From NCBI RefSeq assembly GCF_029227915.1, contig NC_079875.1, forward strand, positions 5,394,001 to 5,458,000: 64,000 nt of DNA, written 5' to 3'. This stretch comes from Hydractinia symbiolongicarpus. Its lineage: Eukaryota > Cnidaria > Hydrozoa > Anthoathecata > Hydractiniidae. Shown piece after piece: positions 22,505 to 53,800 of this stretch; within the stretch, counting starts at the first letter, position 1, and each line of letters begins with the position of its first letter. The notes beneath the pieces were generated by a model that was given only the letters and a program-made list of their open reading frames with translations, had not been told where the DNA came from and ran no database searches. The translations under genes were made by a program, and so were the position numbers.

Positions 22505-22766
22505 ATTTTATAGAACGAAATGTTTTCACAAGACCAACAACAGTGAAACTTGCTGTAATGTTAGAATGTAAGATATGTTTAGGTATCTACCACAATCCAA
22601 AGTTATTAAATTGTGGACATATTGTCAGGATTGTCTAGATAGTATCCTGGTATTTCAAGATCATGGAAGTGCTGAATTTTAGTGTCCATTACGATTTACC
22701 AGAATTACAGAATTGGATCAGCATGAGAAAAAATTATCACTAATGACTTCTTATAATTATGCCTAA
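22505..22766 (+). pseudogene. RING-finger (TRIM-like) pseudogene fragment
   Basis: The frame through the ATG at 22558 reads VMLECKICLGIYHNPKLLNC followed by GH, giving the first half of a RING. The second half, YCQDCLDSILVFQDHGSAEF then a stop then CPL, is in another frame. The shift is explained by loss of four bases between CGH and YC: the expected CATACATATTGT has become CATATTGT, consistent with slippage between ACAT/CAT repeats. An in-frame TAG also precedes the final CP-x-C half, whose last Cys is Arg or Leu. The spacing (CLDxxxxFxDxGSxxxxCP) resembles the minus-strand RING gene at 4.9 kb, so both may belong to one expanded RING family. Confidence 0.65.
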
Positions 22767-23751
22767 ATAAATATGCCCAGAGGTGATGTTGACATCTTGT
22801 AAAGCACCCTCTTCTAAACTTTCTGAACGCCAAATACCTTTATGAAGAATGACATACAAATCTTCGTAGTCAACATACCCGACTGGACAGTATTGGTTTC
22901 CATAAGTCGCTCGTCGATCATTGTGTTTTTGTGACCCAATTATGAGGTGCAATAACAGCTAAAATGTAGGAAGTTGATTTTTCAGGTACCGCGTGTATAG
23001 GGGCTCTTAAAAATCTCCATCTGGCCGAAAAGATACCAAAAGCATTTTCCACAACTCTACGAGCTCGCGATAAGCGGTAGTTATAAATCCGCTTTCTTTC
23101 CGGCAATATTTTTCCAGGGTAAGGTCACTGCATATTTTCTTTTAACGGGAAAGCTTCGTCACCAATGAAACAATATTTAGCATGCAAGTTAGTTTTCGGT
23201 AAATTATCTCCGTCCGGTGTCACCAATTTCTTTGACAGCAGCGCTTTTCCGAAATTGGAACAACCGTAAACTCCTACATCGCTTTGTCTACCATAATTTT
23301 CAACGTTGACATAGGTGAACATATAACTTGTATCAGCAATCGCCATGAGGACTATACTAAATGAGCCTTTGTAGTTGTAGTAAGAACTTCCAGGTTTTTG
23401 TGGACAAATTATCACGCAGTGCTTGCCATCTATCGCACCAATGCACAACAGATAGCCCCATAGTGTCCAGAAATCTTTTGCAAGCGATTTCCAAGATGCT
23501 TCTGTCGCAGGCATCTTTACAGACACGGGGGATAGTGTTTTCCATATTTTTTGTGGTACTTCACTAAATATCGATGTCACTGTCGACCGCCCAATGCGAA
23601 AATTAAAGGATAGAGAAGGGACTTTCCTGTTGCCAAGTAACGCAAGGTTAATGTCAACTTTAATGACGGCTGGGGGCTTTTCGTAAAATGATGTCTTTTT
23701 TTTAATACTTCGACCTATCGGAAGTAATTCCTCAAACGTACTTGGCAGCAT
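22740..23751 (-). pseudogene. PIF/Harbinger transposase (HARBI1-like), broken
   Basis: The minus frame from about 23751 encodes a DDE_Tnp_4-type nuclease: an N-terminal helical part, the first catalytic Asp in GAIDGKHCVI (about 23445-23415), the second in GDEAFPL (about 23165-23145) and the Glu in RARRVVENAFGIF (about 23070-23030), then RWRFLRAPI typical of the family. One TGA (23122-23124) interrupts an otherwise continuous frame. A frameshift near 22940 separates the last 65 residues, which include CPVGYVDYEDLY. With only two disabling changes this is a recently dead copy. Harbinger elements also need a Myb-like partner protein, which was not found nearby. Harbinger-type MITEs with TTA duplications occur elsewhere in the window. 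Confidence 0.85.
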
Positions 23752-24241
23752 ACGGAAAAAATTAAAAAATATAATTTCATTTCTTTGATTAAAATTTCGT
23801 GTTATGTCTTGCTTCCTCTCTACTTTCCCATAATTTTCTTACCCATAATCGCTTTTTCTTCTCTATTTTTATCAATAAATCCTATAAATCAAGAATATTT
23901 CTCATTAGTAAAAACAAACATTCGTTTCCTCTTCAGCGACATGTGTAACTTCAAGTGAGCAGGCGCGGCCCGTCGCCGCATGGCTTTTGCTTTTTTGTCC
24001 ACATTAAATTTTAAAATATTTTGTTTTATTATTATATACAATAGAAAGAAAAAGGTGCTTCTAGAATAATAATAAAAAATGCTTATATCAGCACGCCGCA
24101 GCGTCCTGCGGCAAACTGTAGGTTAGCATGCGTCATCTTACAGCTACCATATTATATATACGCGCCACGACGCAGAATTTTTTGTCGGTTTAAATTTAGC
24201 TTTATGCTAATTAAAAATACTTCGTTCTATTTTTTTATATG
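23752..24241. other. Flank of the Harbinger remnant, no gene
   Basis: Contains unusually GC-rich patches for this window (GGCGCGGCCCGTCGCCGCA near 23963; CACGCCGCAGCGTCCTGCGG near 24092) that could be remnants of the transposon's terminal region. No matching inverse end or TWA duplication was identified. Confidence 0.35.
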
Positions 24242-24883
24242 CAGTAAAACCTATTTTGCTGACCACCCGAATAGTGGACACCCCAAATAACGGACAAAAA
24301 AGTTACAATCCGGATTTAACTACTTTAAAGTTCTCATGAAAAAATCTTCCAATAGTGGACATTAATAGCGGACACCTAATATTAGCGGACACAGATACAT
24401 AGTCTCGATTGGATATTCCTAGCGAAAATTACCTTACAGTAGCGGAAAGGGTAGAAAAACAAAACAGGAAAACCACAAGTTTGAGATAACGCATTCAAAT
24501 TTCTATTTTAAACATTTTTCAGCTTTTTTGTTTTCATTTGAATCAATGTTATATAAGCTTTTTTGCCCATTAAAGGGCTTTCTCGTTTCCATTGAATACA
24601 TATTCAAAAGGTAGTTCTAAGCCATTTCCTGCAACCAACACTATTATTGTATGATAGAATGGTAAAATGATGTCAGATGTTGAAAAATATCGACTGTAAA
24701 ATGAAAATGCAACATTTAAATGTTGTTTTATTGCTAAACAATTTTAGCTACTAGCCACCAAGAATCAATTGAGAAAAACTTGTCAAATGTAAATTAGTGT
24801 TTTTCCTAAAAGCACAACGTCCAGGTTACAACCTTTAGATGCCGGAATAAAACCTTCAAGTTAAAATATCGTAAGTTGCTCAT

Positions 24884-24970
24884 CAACCTCGTCCCCAGGG
24901 CTTGTTAGGCTTTTTATATTTCAGGCCGTCCAAATTATAAAAAGCCTAACAAGCCCTGGGGACGAGGTTG
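24884..24970. mobile_element. 87-bp snap-back MITE with 9-bp target duplication
   Basis: The arms are a near-perfect inverted repeat of about 32 bp (CAACCTCGTCCCCAGGGCTT ... AAGCCCTGGGGACGAGGTTG) around a spacer of about 20 bp. GTTGCTCAT flanks both sides (24875-24883 and 24971-24979), a clean 9-bp duplication that suggests a MULE-type enzyme. It lies inside the Tigger copy, so it is younger than that insertion. Weaker relatives with CCTCGTnnCCAGG arms lie at 46238-46274 and 49187-49252. Confidence 0.85.
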
Positions 24971-25019
24971 GTTGCTCATCAGATACGTAATTTCGAGAGT
25001 GGATAATAATAAGCGAGCA

Positions 25020-25471
25020 TCTGATATTGCTAACGAAATTGACATTTTAAAATATGCTTGAAAAGAAGTTTCATCTGACACCATAAAGCATTGATTTGAA
25101 AAATGTGGTTTTCCTACTGATGACTACGTAGTCACGCCACAAAATATCGATGAAGAGTTTGAAAAGTTATTTAATGAACTATCAGAGAATTGTTGACAAC
25201 ATATTCTATTAAAGAATATGTTGAGGTAGATAGTACCTTGGCAGCATCGGAAGAAGTCGACGTAAGTGAAATTGACTGGCGGGAAAATTTGCGAAATGAG
25301 TGTATGGAAGAAGTGCTGAACGCGGAAACAGTCAATTCTGATATAGAAGATGAAGATGAGTCACAAGAAAGCATATGCATTTCATCAAGTGTAATAACTC
25401 CCAAAGGCGCCTTGTCAATTCTTGATAAAGTTAGCCTGTTTGCCACTTGTAGCGAAAATGAAGACTTGTAA
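25020..25471 (+). pseudogene. Tigger/jerky-type transposase C-terminal remnant
   Basis: Broken text from about 25045 (KEVSSDTIKH*FEKCGFPTD) leads through DEEFEKLFNEL to an open frame at 25190-25471 that is Asp/Glu-rich (SEEVDVSEIDWRENLRNECM; EDEDESQES). 'FxKCGF' followed by an acidic tail is typical of the end of pogo/Tigger DDE_1 transposases. The catalytic core is absent. Stops near 25059, 25093 and 25193 kill it. Antisense frames over this stretch are shadows. Confidence 0.6.
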
Positions 25472-25792
25472 CGTAAAACCATGGCATCATAGTAACCATC
25501 GAAGGGATAAGTATTCGTGCTAGGAAACAAGCATCGATCAGAGACTTTTTTTCCTAATTTTCTTGTAAACCCTTATCTTATTACATCTCAAGAACTAAAA
25601 GTCTTCTTCTTCTAAATATAGCCTATATTTCTTAACCTTTTTATCCAAAAAGGCCTACATAGCTTGATAAAGCCGACAACGCTTAAAATTAAGTTTCTTG
25701 ACAAAACCGAAACAGCGGAAAGCTACGAAAAGCGGACAGTTTGCGCCCTTGCGCAGACCCTAGAGGGTGTCCGCTATTCGGAAATTTCACTG

Positions 25793-28042
25793 TATTTGTA
25801 TATATTGCTTCGACAAATTGGCTTTGCCGTAAAGTAGAAACAGTTTCCACTTTTCAGCAACAAAATATTTCGCTGTACACGTTTAACCAATCAGAACGCA
25901 ATCTTTAACGTTTATTCTGAGAAAAACTGTTTAATGAATGGAAAAACTGCCTTGTGTGTAATACCCAAAAAAGTGCTTACATTCAGTATTTTAAATTCGC
26001 CACGATTTTTGATTCCTGTCAAAATCAATAAGATATTCGCAGCTAATTTGCCGCCAATTCGCCATTCCACACAATTCACTCTGTGGAAATTTCCCCTTGT
26101 TTTTTTTGTATGGTTAGATCACGTGGTGGTATTATTTTTACTTATGCTGACATTGCAATATCTCCAGTCTGTACTTTACCATTTTGCGCGGTTTGTCTAT
26201 TTTGAAAATTGTTTGGAAACGAAACTAACGGACGCGAGGTTAAAAAAGAAGATTTACCTCTAAGTTATAACTCATACCCTATTACTGAACAGACTGAATA
26301 CTGAACAGACAAACCGAAATAATATCTTCAATAACACTCATACCCTGTTTGTTTGATTTCGTTAAAAAGAATGCGCTAATTAGCTCCTTCTTAAATCTAT
26401 TTAATCATGATCCTTTTCATAGCTAGCTACATTTCCCATTTCCTACTTCTTAATTTCTGTGACTATCCACAACCATAGTACAACCAAAGCGATTTGATTT
26501 AACTTGCTAGTTAAAGGTTTGTTTACTTTGGTCTATGCGTTATTAGGAGTTCTATAAGAAACATATTACAAAACTTTAACCAGAGTTATCTTTTTATTTT
26601 TTAACAAATATATAACTTTCGTTTTTACAAATTAGCTAGATAGTGATGGTGTTGAGTCTTGCCTTCAAGAAAAAAATCTGCAAAACATGACAAATTATAT
26701 ATTTTTGGTCATTTTTAAATTTGTGTAATAGAAACAAGGAAGTATGGCCATGGCGTAATAGTTATTGCACCCAAACTGTGTTGAAATCTTTTCCCCATGT
26801 TTTTAACTGGAGATACAAAATAGGAGGACTTCTATTGAGTCTGTATACCGTAACTACATTCTTCAAAATGTGTAACAAATCATAGTTGTTCATAGTAGGT
26901 GTGCTATGTTATTTGCATGCCTGCTACGAACAGCTCTGTCTGCATCTTTACAAGTGTATTATAGTATTTTTTAAAAACTGGAGAATCATATCACATCAAT
27001 TAGTTGAAAACCATGATAAAAGGTAAGGCAGATTACAGAAAGCAATGTTCCTTACCATGTAGTCATTCTACGTTGGGGGGCACACAGACACAGTTTTCAC
27101 TATTAAAGGGGACTTAACAAAAAAATTATATGTTTCATATGACTCCGAAGTGGCATAAATACAGACTTTATCAGTTTAAAATATGGCTAGAAAACCCTAA
27201 CCCCTAGTTTTGCAAAAAATTGCTGTGTGACGTTGTAAAAAAGTGCAGTTATATGTAGGGTCTGGTTTATCTCAGCTACAAATTTTCGTAATTGTTGATA
27301 ATTTTGATGAAATATATATACCTTACCAGCAATTTAATTATATTTTATGCTAAATATGCAAAGTTGTTCAGTTTTCAGTTGTACAAGTTGTGTGTGACAA
27401 AGTGGTCAGTTTTCATAAGAGACCTTTGGAAAAATCAAACAGCGATCTTCGTAAAAAATGGTTGCAAGCATTCAGAAAAAAAGGCACCTTACCAAAAAAT
27501 TTTCATTTTCATATTTTTGCGCGAATAAGAATCTAACTTTTCCCATGGGGTAAGCTATAAACTATTATTTTGCTAGAGTTTGCAACATCATTTTTGTTAC
27601 TAGATCCAGTCTTTATGCAGCCAGCTGAAGACTCAGCTAGTTTCTCATTTCTCAGAATTGGGTAAATCTTTGCATAATCAACAGCAATTGCTTTCCCCTT
27701 ATTGATAGGTCTGAACCCTTATTTAACAGACAAAATTGAAACTAATAACACTGGCATTATGTTATGTTTGTGTCCTGATATTCTTGTAGAAATTGTCATA
27801 TTGTGGTTATAGTTTACATATATATATTTCAAGGAAATCACATTATATTTATACACTAAATAAATTCTTTCTGTTTATCTGGAGAGTAAATGGATTTACT
27901 TCATGTATGTATTTGTATGTGCATGTGTCGAGACCTAGTTTTTTACAGTCCTCTTGATACTTTTATAAAATACTGTTTTTATTTAGTATTTGATCTATAC
28001 TATATACAACATGTGGAAAGACCATTAGTTATACCCTCAGCA
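25793..28042. other. Intergenic DNA upstream of the HLTF-like gene
   Basis: No coding-like frame with a recognisable domain. The short frames at 25934-26263 and 27292-27528 are hydrophobic AT-driven text. The promoter or first non-coding exon of the HLTF-like gene should lie here. CCCTCAG just before its ATG could be a splice acceptor, so an upstream 5' UTR exon is possible. Confidence 0.45.
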
Positions 28043-47842
<19,800 letters not shown>

Positions 47843-50828
47843 GTATAGTAGGACACCCCCCTCCCCGATCAATCAGGCGTGCTGATTCAGTAATTTCGTA
47901 CTCATGTATCTAATTATAGGGGAGTCAATCGCCGGCTTTTGGACCCCTAACTAATTAGTAGTCCTTTAATCAATAGTTTTTATACATTCTATTTCTTTAC
48001 CATTTCAACTTGTCCCCTCGACAATTGGTTAGGGGGGGGTGGGGGCGTGTGGATCTTACTACCGTTTTATGTTAGTTTTCGCGGATGTTATTTTTCGCGA
48101 AACAAATTCTAAATTTGCGTGTATTAATTTCCTCGGAACAACAACCAAAACAAAGGTCATTTAACCTTATCGAGGAAGAAGTGAGTACCAGTTGTGACAA
48201 ACTTCATCTATATTTTTATTGTCGACTTTCTGCCACGACACTCACACAGTTACGCGATTTTTCTATAAGCAACTTAGGATTTTGCTCAGGTCTCAAGTTG
48301 CTGATTTTTTTGTCGATATCATTTATATCTGAAGTTGTTGATAGTTGCTGATTTTTATTTAACTATTTTTCGGGGGAAAAGCCCATTTTTAGTAAAAGAA
48401 AGTTCCTTGAAAATAAACTGCAACAAAGAATTTTTTGTACTTTTTCTTTCCTTGAAGTTTTTTATCCCATTTTGTTAAGAAAGAATGTCTCATTTTTTTC
48501 CGCAACAAATAAACCTTCGTATTGCTTGTGCTTATATTTGTACAGAACTAAAGTTGCTTAATAATTTTTTAACTCTAGACTTGCTCACAATTTCATTTCG
48601 TCTTATCATGGTCTTATCATAGATTTGTAAATTAATGAAATGAAAAGATTCATAAATACACCAACTAAAACTTCCTTGATTCTTTCAGTTCTAATTTTCA
48701 CCGCAAGGCTAGATTAGATTTCGTTTAATACGTAACCATACTCAATGTTAGGTTTTCAGGTTTTTTGTGCAACACGAGGAGATTAGTAAGCGCAAGTACA
48801 AAAAGGTTTCCCTCTTGGTGGTGATTTAGACAAACGGGGTAGTTAATTTGTTCAGGACAAAATGAAGAAAACCTGTCTTGAGTATATATATATATATATT
48901 TAATTTTTGTACAGTTATAAATAAGTAAAAAGTTTTTAAAACATTGTATATTAAAAGTCGACGTATTTGTAATATTAGATGTAACACTTTGTCAACCTTT
49001 TCAATTTTTTCTCATAGCTTGTTGTGATATGATAGAAGTTAGATTTTTTGACTTTTCTGATACGGCGTTATTGTAGCAAGTTTCACGCACGCGCATCTGT
49101 AAATAATTTGACAAGCTTGAGCGAGATTGTTTCCGGAACGATGTTTTGTATTTTCATGCTGTTTTGTGTATTTTTGTTAAAATTACACCCTCGTTACCAG
49201 GACTTTTTGCCTTTTTGATGTTACAGAAGATATCGTTCCTGGGAACGAGGGTGGTTACAGTCTTATGTGTCTATAAGATGCAAGTTTCTCATAGTGACTT
49301 AGTTTCTCCCTTGGTTGTACTTTCTGTGTGCTTTGTACTGTAAACATCCGTTAACCGATGTGTAAATTGATCTTTCAAAAGTCACATTTCACTGGATGCT
49401 ATCTCTGTTTATCTTTTGTACGGTAATTGACTATTATTCACAGTTAGTTTTGTTTCAGTCATTTCCTATCTGTTTGGCTATAATATAAATTGTCACAAAA
49501 TATGTGCTATATATGTTTTTTTGTTTGTTTTTTGAAAGATTCTTTTATACGCACAAGTTTGTCTTTTTTTAGTTCAGAATTCTTTAATACACCAAAACAC
49601 TTACCAAACCAAACAGCAAGGAAAGCTTTAAAATGCTCTTAACCTTTTTCTCTTATGACCTTACGAAACATATAATACATGTTAGCAATTCTTTTCTCGC
49701 GTTGAAGCAGTGTGGCCACAGTGCACCTTTTTCATGCACATGCAATACGATTACACTGAAAAGTAGAAAAATAGTCAATATTAGCAATCAGTTATTATTA
49801 TAGCGTACTTTAAACGAAACCAGGAGCTGAGGTGCTAAAATTTACCGTTGTGTTAAGACCAGTCACCGTGGTTGTGGCGGGAAAATGTCATTTCAAATCG
49901 TAAAACTTTATTTACATTAACGTTTTTTTTCTCTACCTAAATCATATTATTTTTAACTTATCCTTTTTCATTTTCGGCGTTAAAATTTTAAAAACCGTTC
50001 GTTAATTACATGTACCAACAGTCATGGACTGTAATCGCAATGCTTCTTATACTTCGTCGCCTTAAAATCCCCATCATAGGCTATTAGATGTAATGTACCG
50101 TTACTCAAAAAAAGATTGGTTACAAAGCCGCGGAATTTCTTTGTATTTATTAATTGTTATTTTATTTCGCTATTGTGTTTTAATAACAAAAGGAAGGAAA
50201 TGATCTTGGTTCATTAAGCTTGGTTTCCATATCTGGCGTTAATTTAAGCAGGTAGGCGATTTGAAGTTAATTTTTAAAGGTCTAATGGAAACGTCGATGA
50301 ATAATTAGCGTATTGTGAGCGTTATTTGCTATGGAAACATCCTCGCGCTAAATAGTAAGTATGATTAACGACGAGGTCCGAAATTATCGCGAAAAAATTA
50401 ACGCGACTTAACGTCAGATGGAAACCACGCTTTATTTTAAGAGATAAAAATAGAATAAACATGCGCCTCCAGGGCAACGATACAAGAGGGCAATGAAACA
50501 CGTTCTGCGCCACGTCATTTTTGTTCAATCGGCTTACCATTACATCATCGTTCGTCGTGTTAACCAATGAAACCGGACGGTTTAGCTTTAAACACGGTCA
50601 ACCTCACCATAGGTTAAAATAATCTTTTAACACTTTCTAATTTATGGTAAGTATGTACACAACACATAAACAATCAAAAAATTTTTGCCGATCGAAGGAA
50701 AAATGGGGAAAAGCAATGGAATCATGAAAGATTTATTGGTTTAGTTTTACATAGCTATTTTAAAATATAAACATAAACATATAACACGAGAAGTTGTTAG
50801 AGTGACTTTTATAAACGTGAAAACAAAT
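47843..50828. other. HLTF-like 3' flank and CREB3L upstream region
   Basis: Candidate poly(A) signals AATAAA lie near 48412 and 48507. A G-run is present at 48031-48044. A 66-bp hairpin repeat sits at 49187. Towards 50.3-50.6 kb GC content rises slightly (GCGACTTAACG, GCGCCTCCAGGGC), which may be the CREB3L promoter. No coding-like frame was seen. Confidence 0.45.
49187..49252. mobile_element. 66-bp snap-back MITE
   Basis: ACCCTCGTTACCAGGA and TCCTGGGAACGAGGGT are inverse ends around a 34-bp middle. They share the CCTCGTnnCCAGG core with the MITE at 24884. No clear target duplication. Confidence 0.65.
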
Positions 50829-53800
50829 ATGGCACTTTCAAACTCTTTCGATTTTCTTGATGATTTGTTTGGTGAAGAAACGAACAGAAGTGGTTCCACA
50901 GGAAGCATATCCGATCACAGCTCAGATTCAGGACATGGAAGTCCGTTTAGTACAACTGAAAACTCTCCAGCGGTAAGTTATGTATGCTTCTTGTAAAACT
51001 ATTTAGGTTTAAATTGTTCTTTACAAAACTATTTCATGCCTGGAGAGTAACATTTACAAAAAAACAACTAGCTAGCCAGTCAGGAAGAACTGATAATTAG
51101 TGTGTGAAATTTAGGATAATTATACGGTACATACAGTATGCAGTAGAGATCTTTTTACTTTAATTTCCACACTGTTCTTTGTTGCCAATCTTTCTGTGAG
51201 GAGAAACCCAACTGTTTAGACTTTTTGTGCTTAGGCTGCCATCAAAAATATGTTATGTTCCCGTCCTCTGCCGACTCACTTTTGGTAATAAAAATCTTGA
51301 GTCGTTAATTCGGAAAAAAACGAAAAAAATTTTTCTAATCCAAATGAAATTTGTATTTCGCGAGATATTTTTCAACAACAACAAAAAATTGCAAGAATTA
51401 ATTCCCGTAAAAATAAATTCCTTCCTGTGGCAACTGACAGTTTACAGGACGCCAAACAAAAAAGGGTCTGCAAAATATGTTATCCTGTTTTTTTGCCCTG
51501 GGAAAGAATTTATATTCTCCGATCTGAAAATCCTGGGGAAAAATACTCCTGACTGACCGACCCCTTTTTTGCAGGGTCTTTAGGACGCGAACATAACATA
51601 TTTTTTGATGGTCGCCTTATCCTGCAAATACTGCTCCTTATTTTAAAGCTTGAATTGAGTCCTTGTTACTTGCAATCTTAAGACAATGTGCCTAATCTTG
51701 TGATTACTATTGGTTAGATCCTTAAATTTTGTCATGCACGCCAAAATAATATAGAGTTTTAACAAAATGTACACATAACGGCATACCTGCATACACAGGC
51801 ATGTCAACTCACACAGATTTTATTTACCCTGAAAGATTATTGTTAAAGACATACAGAACTTCTTCCTAATGCTGCCTTCTCAGAAGCTTTTAAACATCTA
51901 CTTCCCAATTGAAATTTATCCCAAATTTCCCAATTTATTAGAGGAGCACCCTGATACATAGGTACAGTTTAAGAAAATATCTCACAGTGGTAATTACAGA
52001 ACCCAACCCAACCCAATTTAGTTTAAACTTGTCATGGGCAAAAAAAGCTAACATAAACGAATTAAAGACAAATAATTTCCAACAGGTCAAAAAATAATAA
52101 TTCAGTTTATTTCTTGGCAGCCTAATTTTGCTGATGTGAAATCACAATTTTTCTGTTTTGCATCAGCATGTGTTTGACATTGGTATATATTTTTTGGTTT
52201 TCTGACAGTGCTCCCCAATGTATAAACAATGAACAATGATATAGCTGTAAAAAGTTTCTGCAAGTATTCCTTTATGAAACTTTGATTATTATAATACTAG
52301 TCGATAAAGCCCATGGAAAAATCCACTGAGACAACAGGATAAATATGAGAAAGAAGCGTTATTTGAATATTGATGGCGTCAGCAACCCATCCACAAAAAA
52401 ATCTAAAGCCTTGTTTTCCCGTTGCCTCTATTGTCCAGCAAGGACCTGCTAAAATGCTAAAAAAAAATTTAAATTTGTACACCTGTTACCTTCATCGCAT
52501 AGATCTTGAAACACTGATTAAGAAAGTGTATAGGATCATGTATCTTTGACAAACGGTTGCAGAGATGTTAGGTTTTGAAGGTTTTTTGACAACGACATCA
52601 ACCCGTCCATTCCGAACCCGTCCATTCCGAAACAGATTTAGGCACTCAGGTTTAGAAAACTTACCCAAATAGGTCCCAGTTGGTCCCTAGTTACCCATGC
52701 AATAAAAAATCATTGATGTCACCACCTCGCTTCCAAGTTATTTGGCCTCAAAGTTTAAGGGCCCCCATAATGGCTTCATTAATTTAATATAGGATATTGA
52801 CGTTAAAATAGTAATATTGACGTCGCACCGTAATGTCAGAAAAATTAACATTTGAGGCATAACTTTTTCGGCTTCATCAAAGGAAAATAAAAACATCCAC
52901 TTTTGCCTGGTACAGACACACAGACACACTCTCCGTATTATTATATAAGATAATAATATGCTCTTATTTTTAGGCTTCTTTTCCATGGGAGTCTAATAAA
53001 AATGATGAGTTTTGGGGATCACTTCTTGATGATCTTCCAGCAGACATTGGTGAAGATTCAGACTCGTCTATTGTGCCATCTCCAGTCAATGAGTCTAGTC
53101 TGCATGATGAACCTTTAAATTGGACTACTGAATCTTTTCTTGATGAAGGAATGGCATTGGAGCATAACCTTATGGAAACAGATTTTTCAACAAACAATAT
53201 AAATAACATTACAGTTGATTACAGTAAGTTTTAGTACTTGATGCTAATGTGGTTGCATTGGTAAAACAGAGATGGATTTTTCCATTATTATACTTTAAAT
53301 GTGGAAAATTGTATCCCCTTGTTCAAAGTTGATCAAGTTATTAACTCTGCTTGTCATTTAATAAAATTTAAATTATTAGTTTATATTTTAGTTGAGTTGC
53401 TGATATTCCTAAATTACATTGACTTATTGATAATTATTAGATTGGGACATGGACTTGTCACCATTAAAGAATGAGGCAGTTCCTATGAATATGATATCGA
53501 ATGCAATGACAAACATCTCACAAAGTTTACCAACACCAGCCTCAGTTGCAAGTCAAGCAAAAACACCACACACCCAGCCTTCACCAGTCATTCTTAAGCC
53601 AATGACTTTGTCAAAAGATTCAAATGGTTTAATCAAGACAAGTGACATTAAATCGCACATAAAAATTGGAAACAATGTGTTTGCGATTATACAGAAAGGA
53701 AACATTCTAACAACGCATCAAGCTAATCCTATTAAAATTAACCTTACACAGCTACCAGACATAAAGAAATCTACACCACAAGTTTTAAAACCCCCAGTTC

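Larger units (their letters stand above)
24242..25792 (+). mobile_element. Tigger/pogo DNA transposon, decayed
   Basis: The left end starts CAGTAAAACC with GAATAGTGGACACC close by. The right end is the inverse form (GGGTGTCCGCTATTCGGAAA ... TTTCACTG) followed by TA. Subterminal AGCGGACA/AGTGGACA motifs recur near the left end, as in Tigger elements. The left flank is TG rather than TA, a likely point change. At about 1.55 kb it is shorter than an autonomous Tigger and keeps only the C-terminal part of a transposase. An 87-bp palindromic MITE is nested inside. Confidence 0.75.

Noticed and set aside
25171-25530. Minus-strand ORF rich in Ser
   Set aside because: Antisense shadow of the acidic tail of the Tigger transposase remnant.
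27890-28042. Upstream extension of the first HLTF exon with Cys/Met-rich text
   Set aside because: It reads as low-quality hydrophobic translation. The HIRAN-like text starts only after the ATG at 28043, and a possible acceptor CCCTCAG lies just before it.
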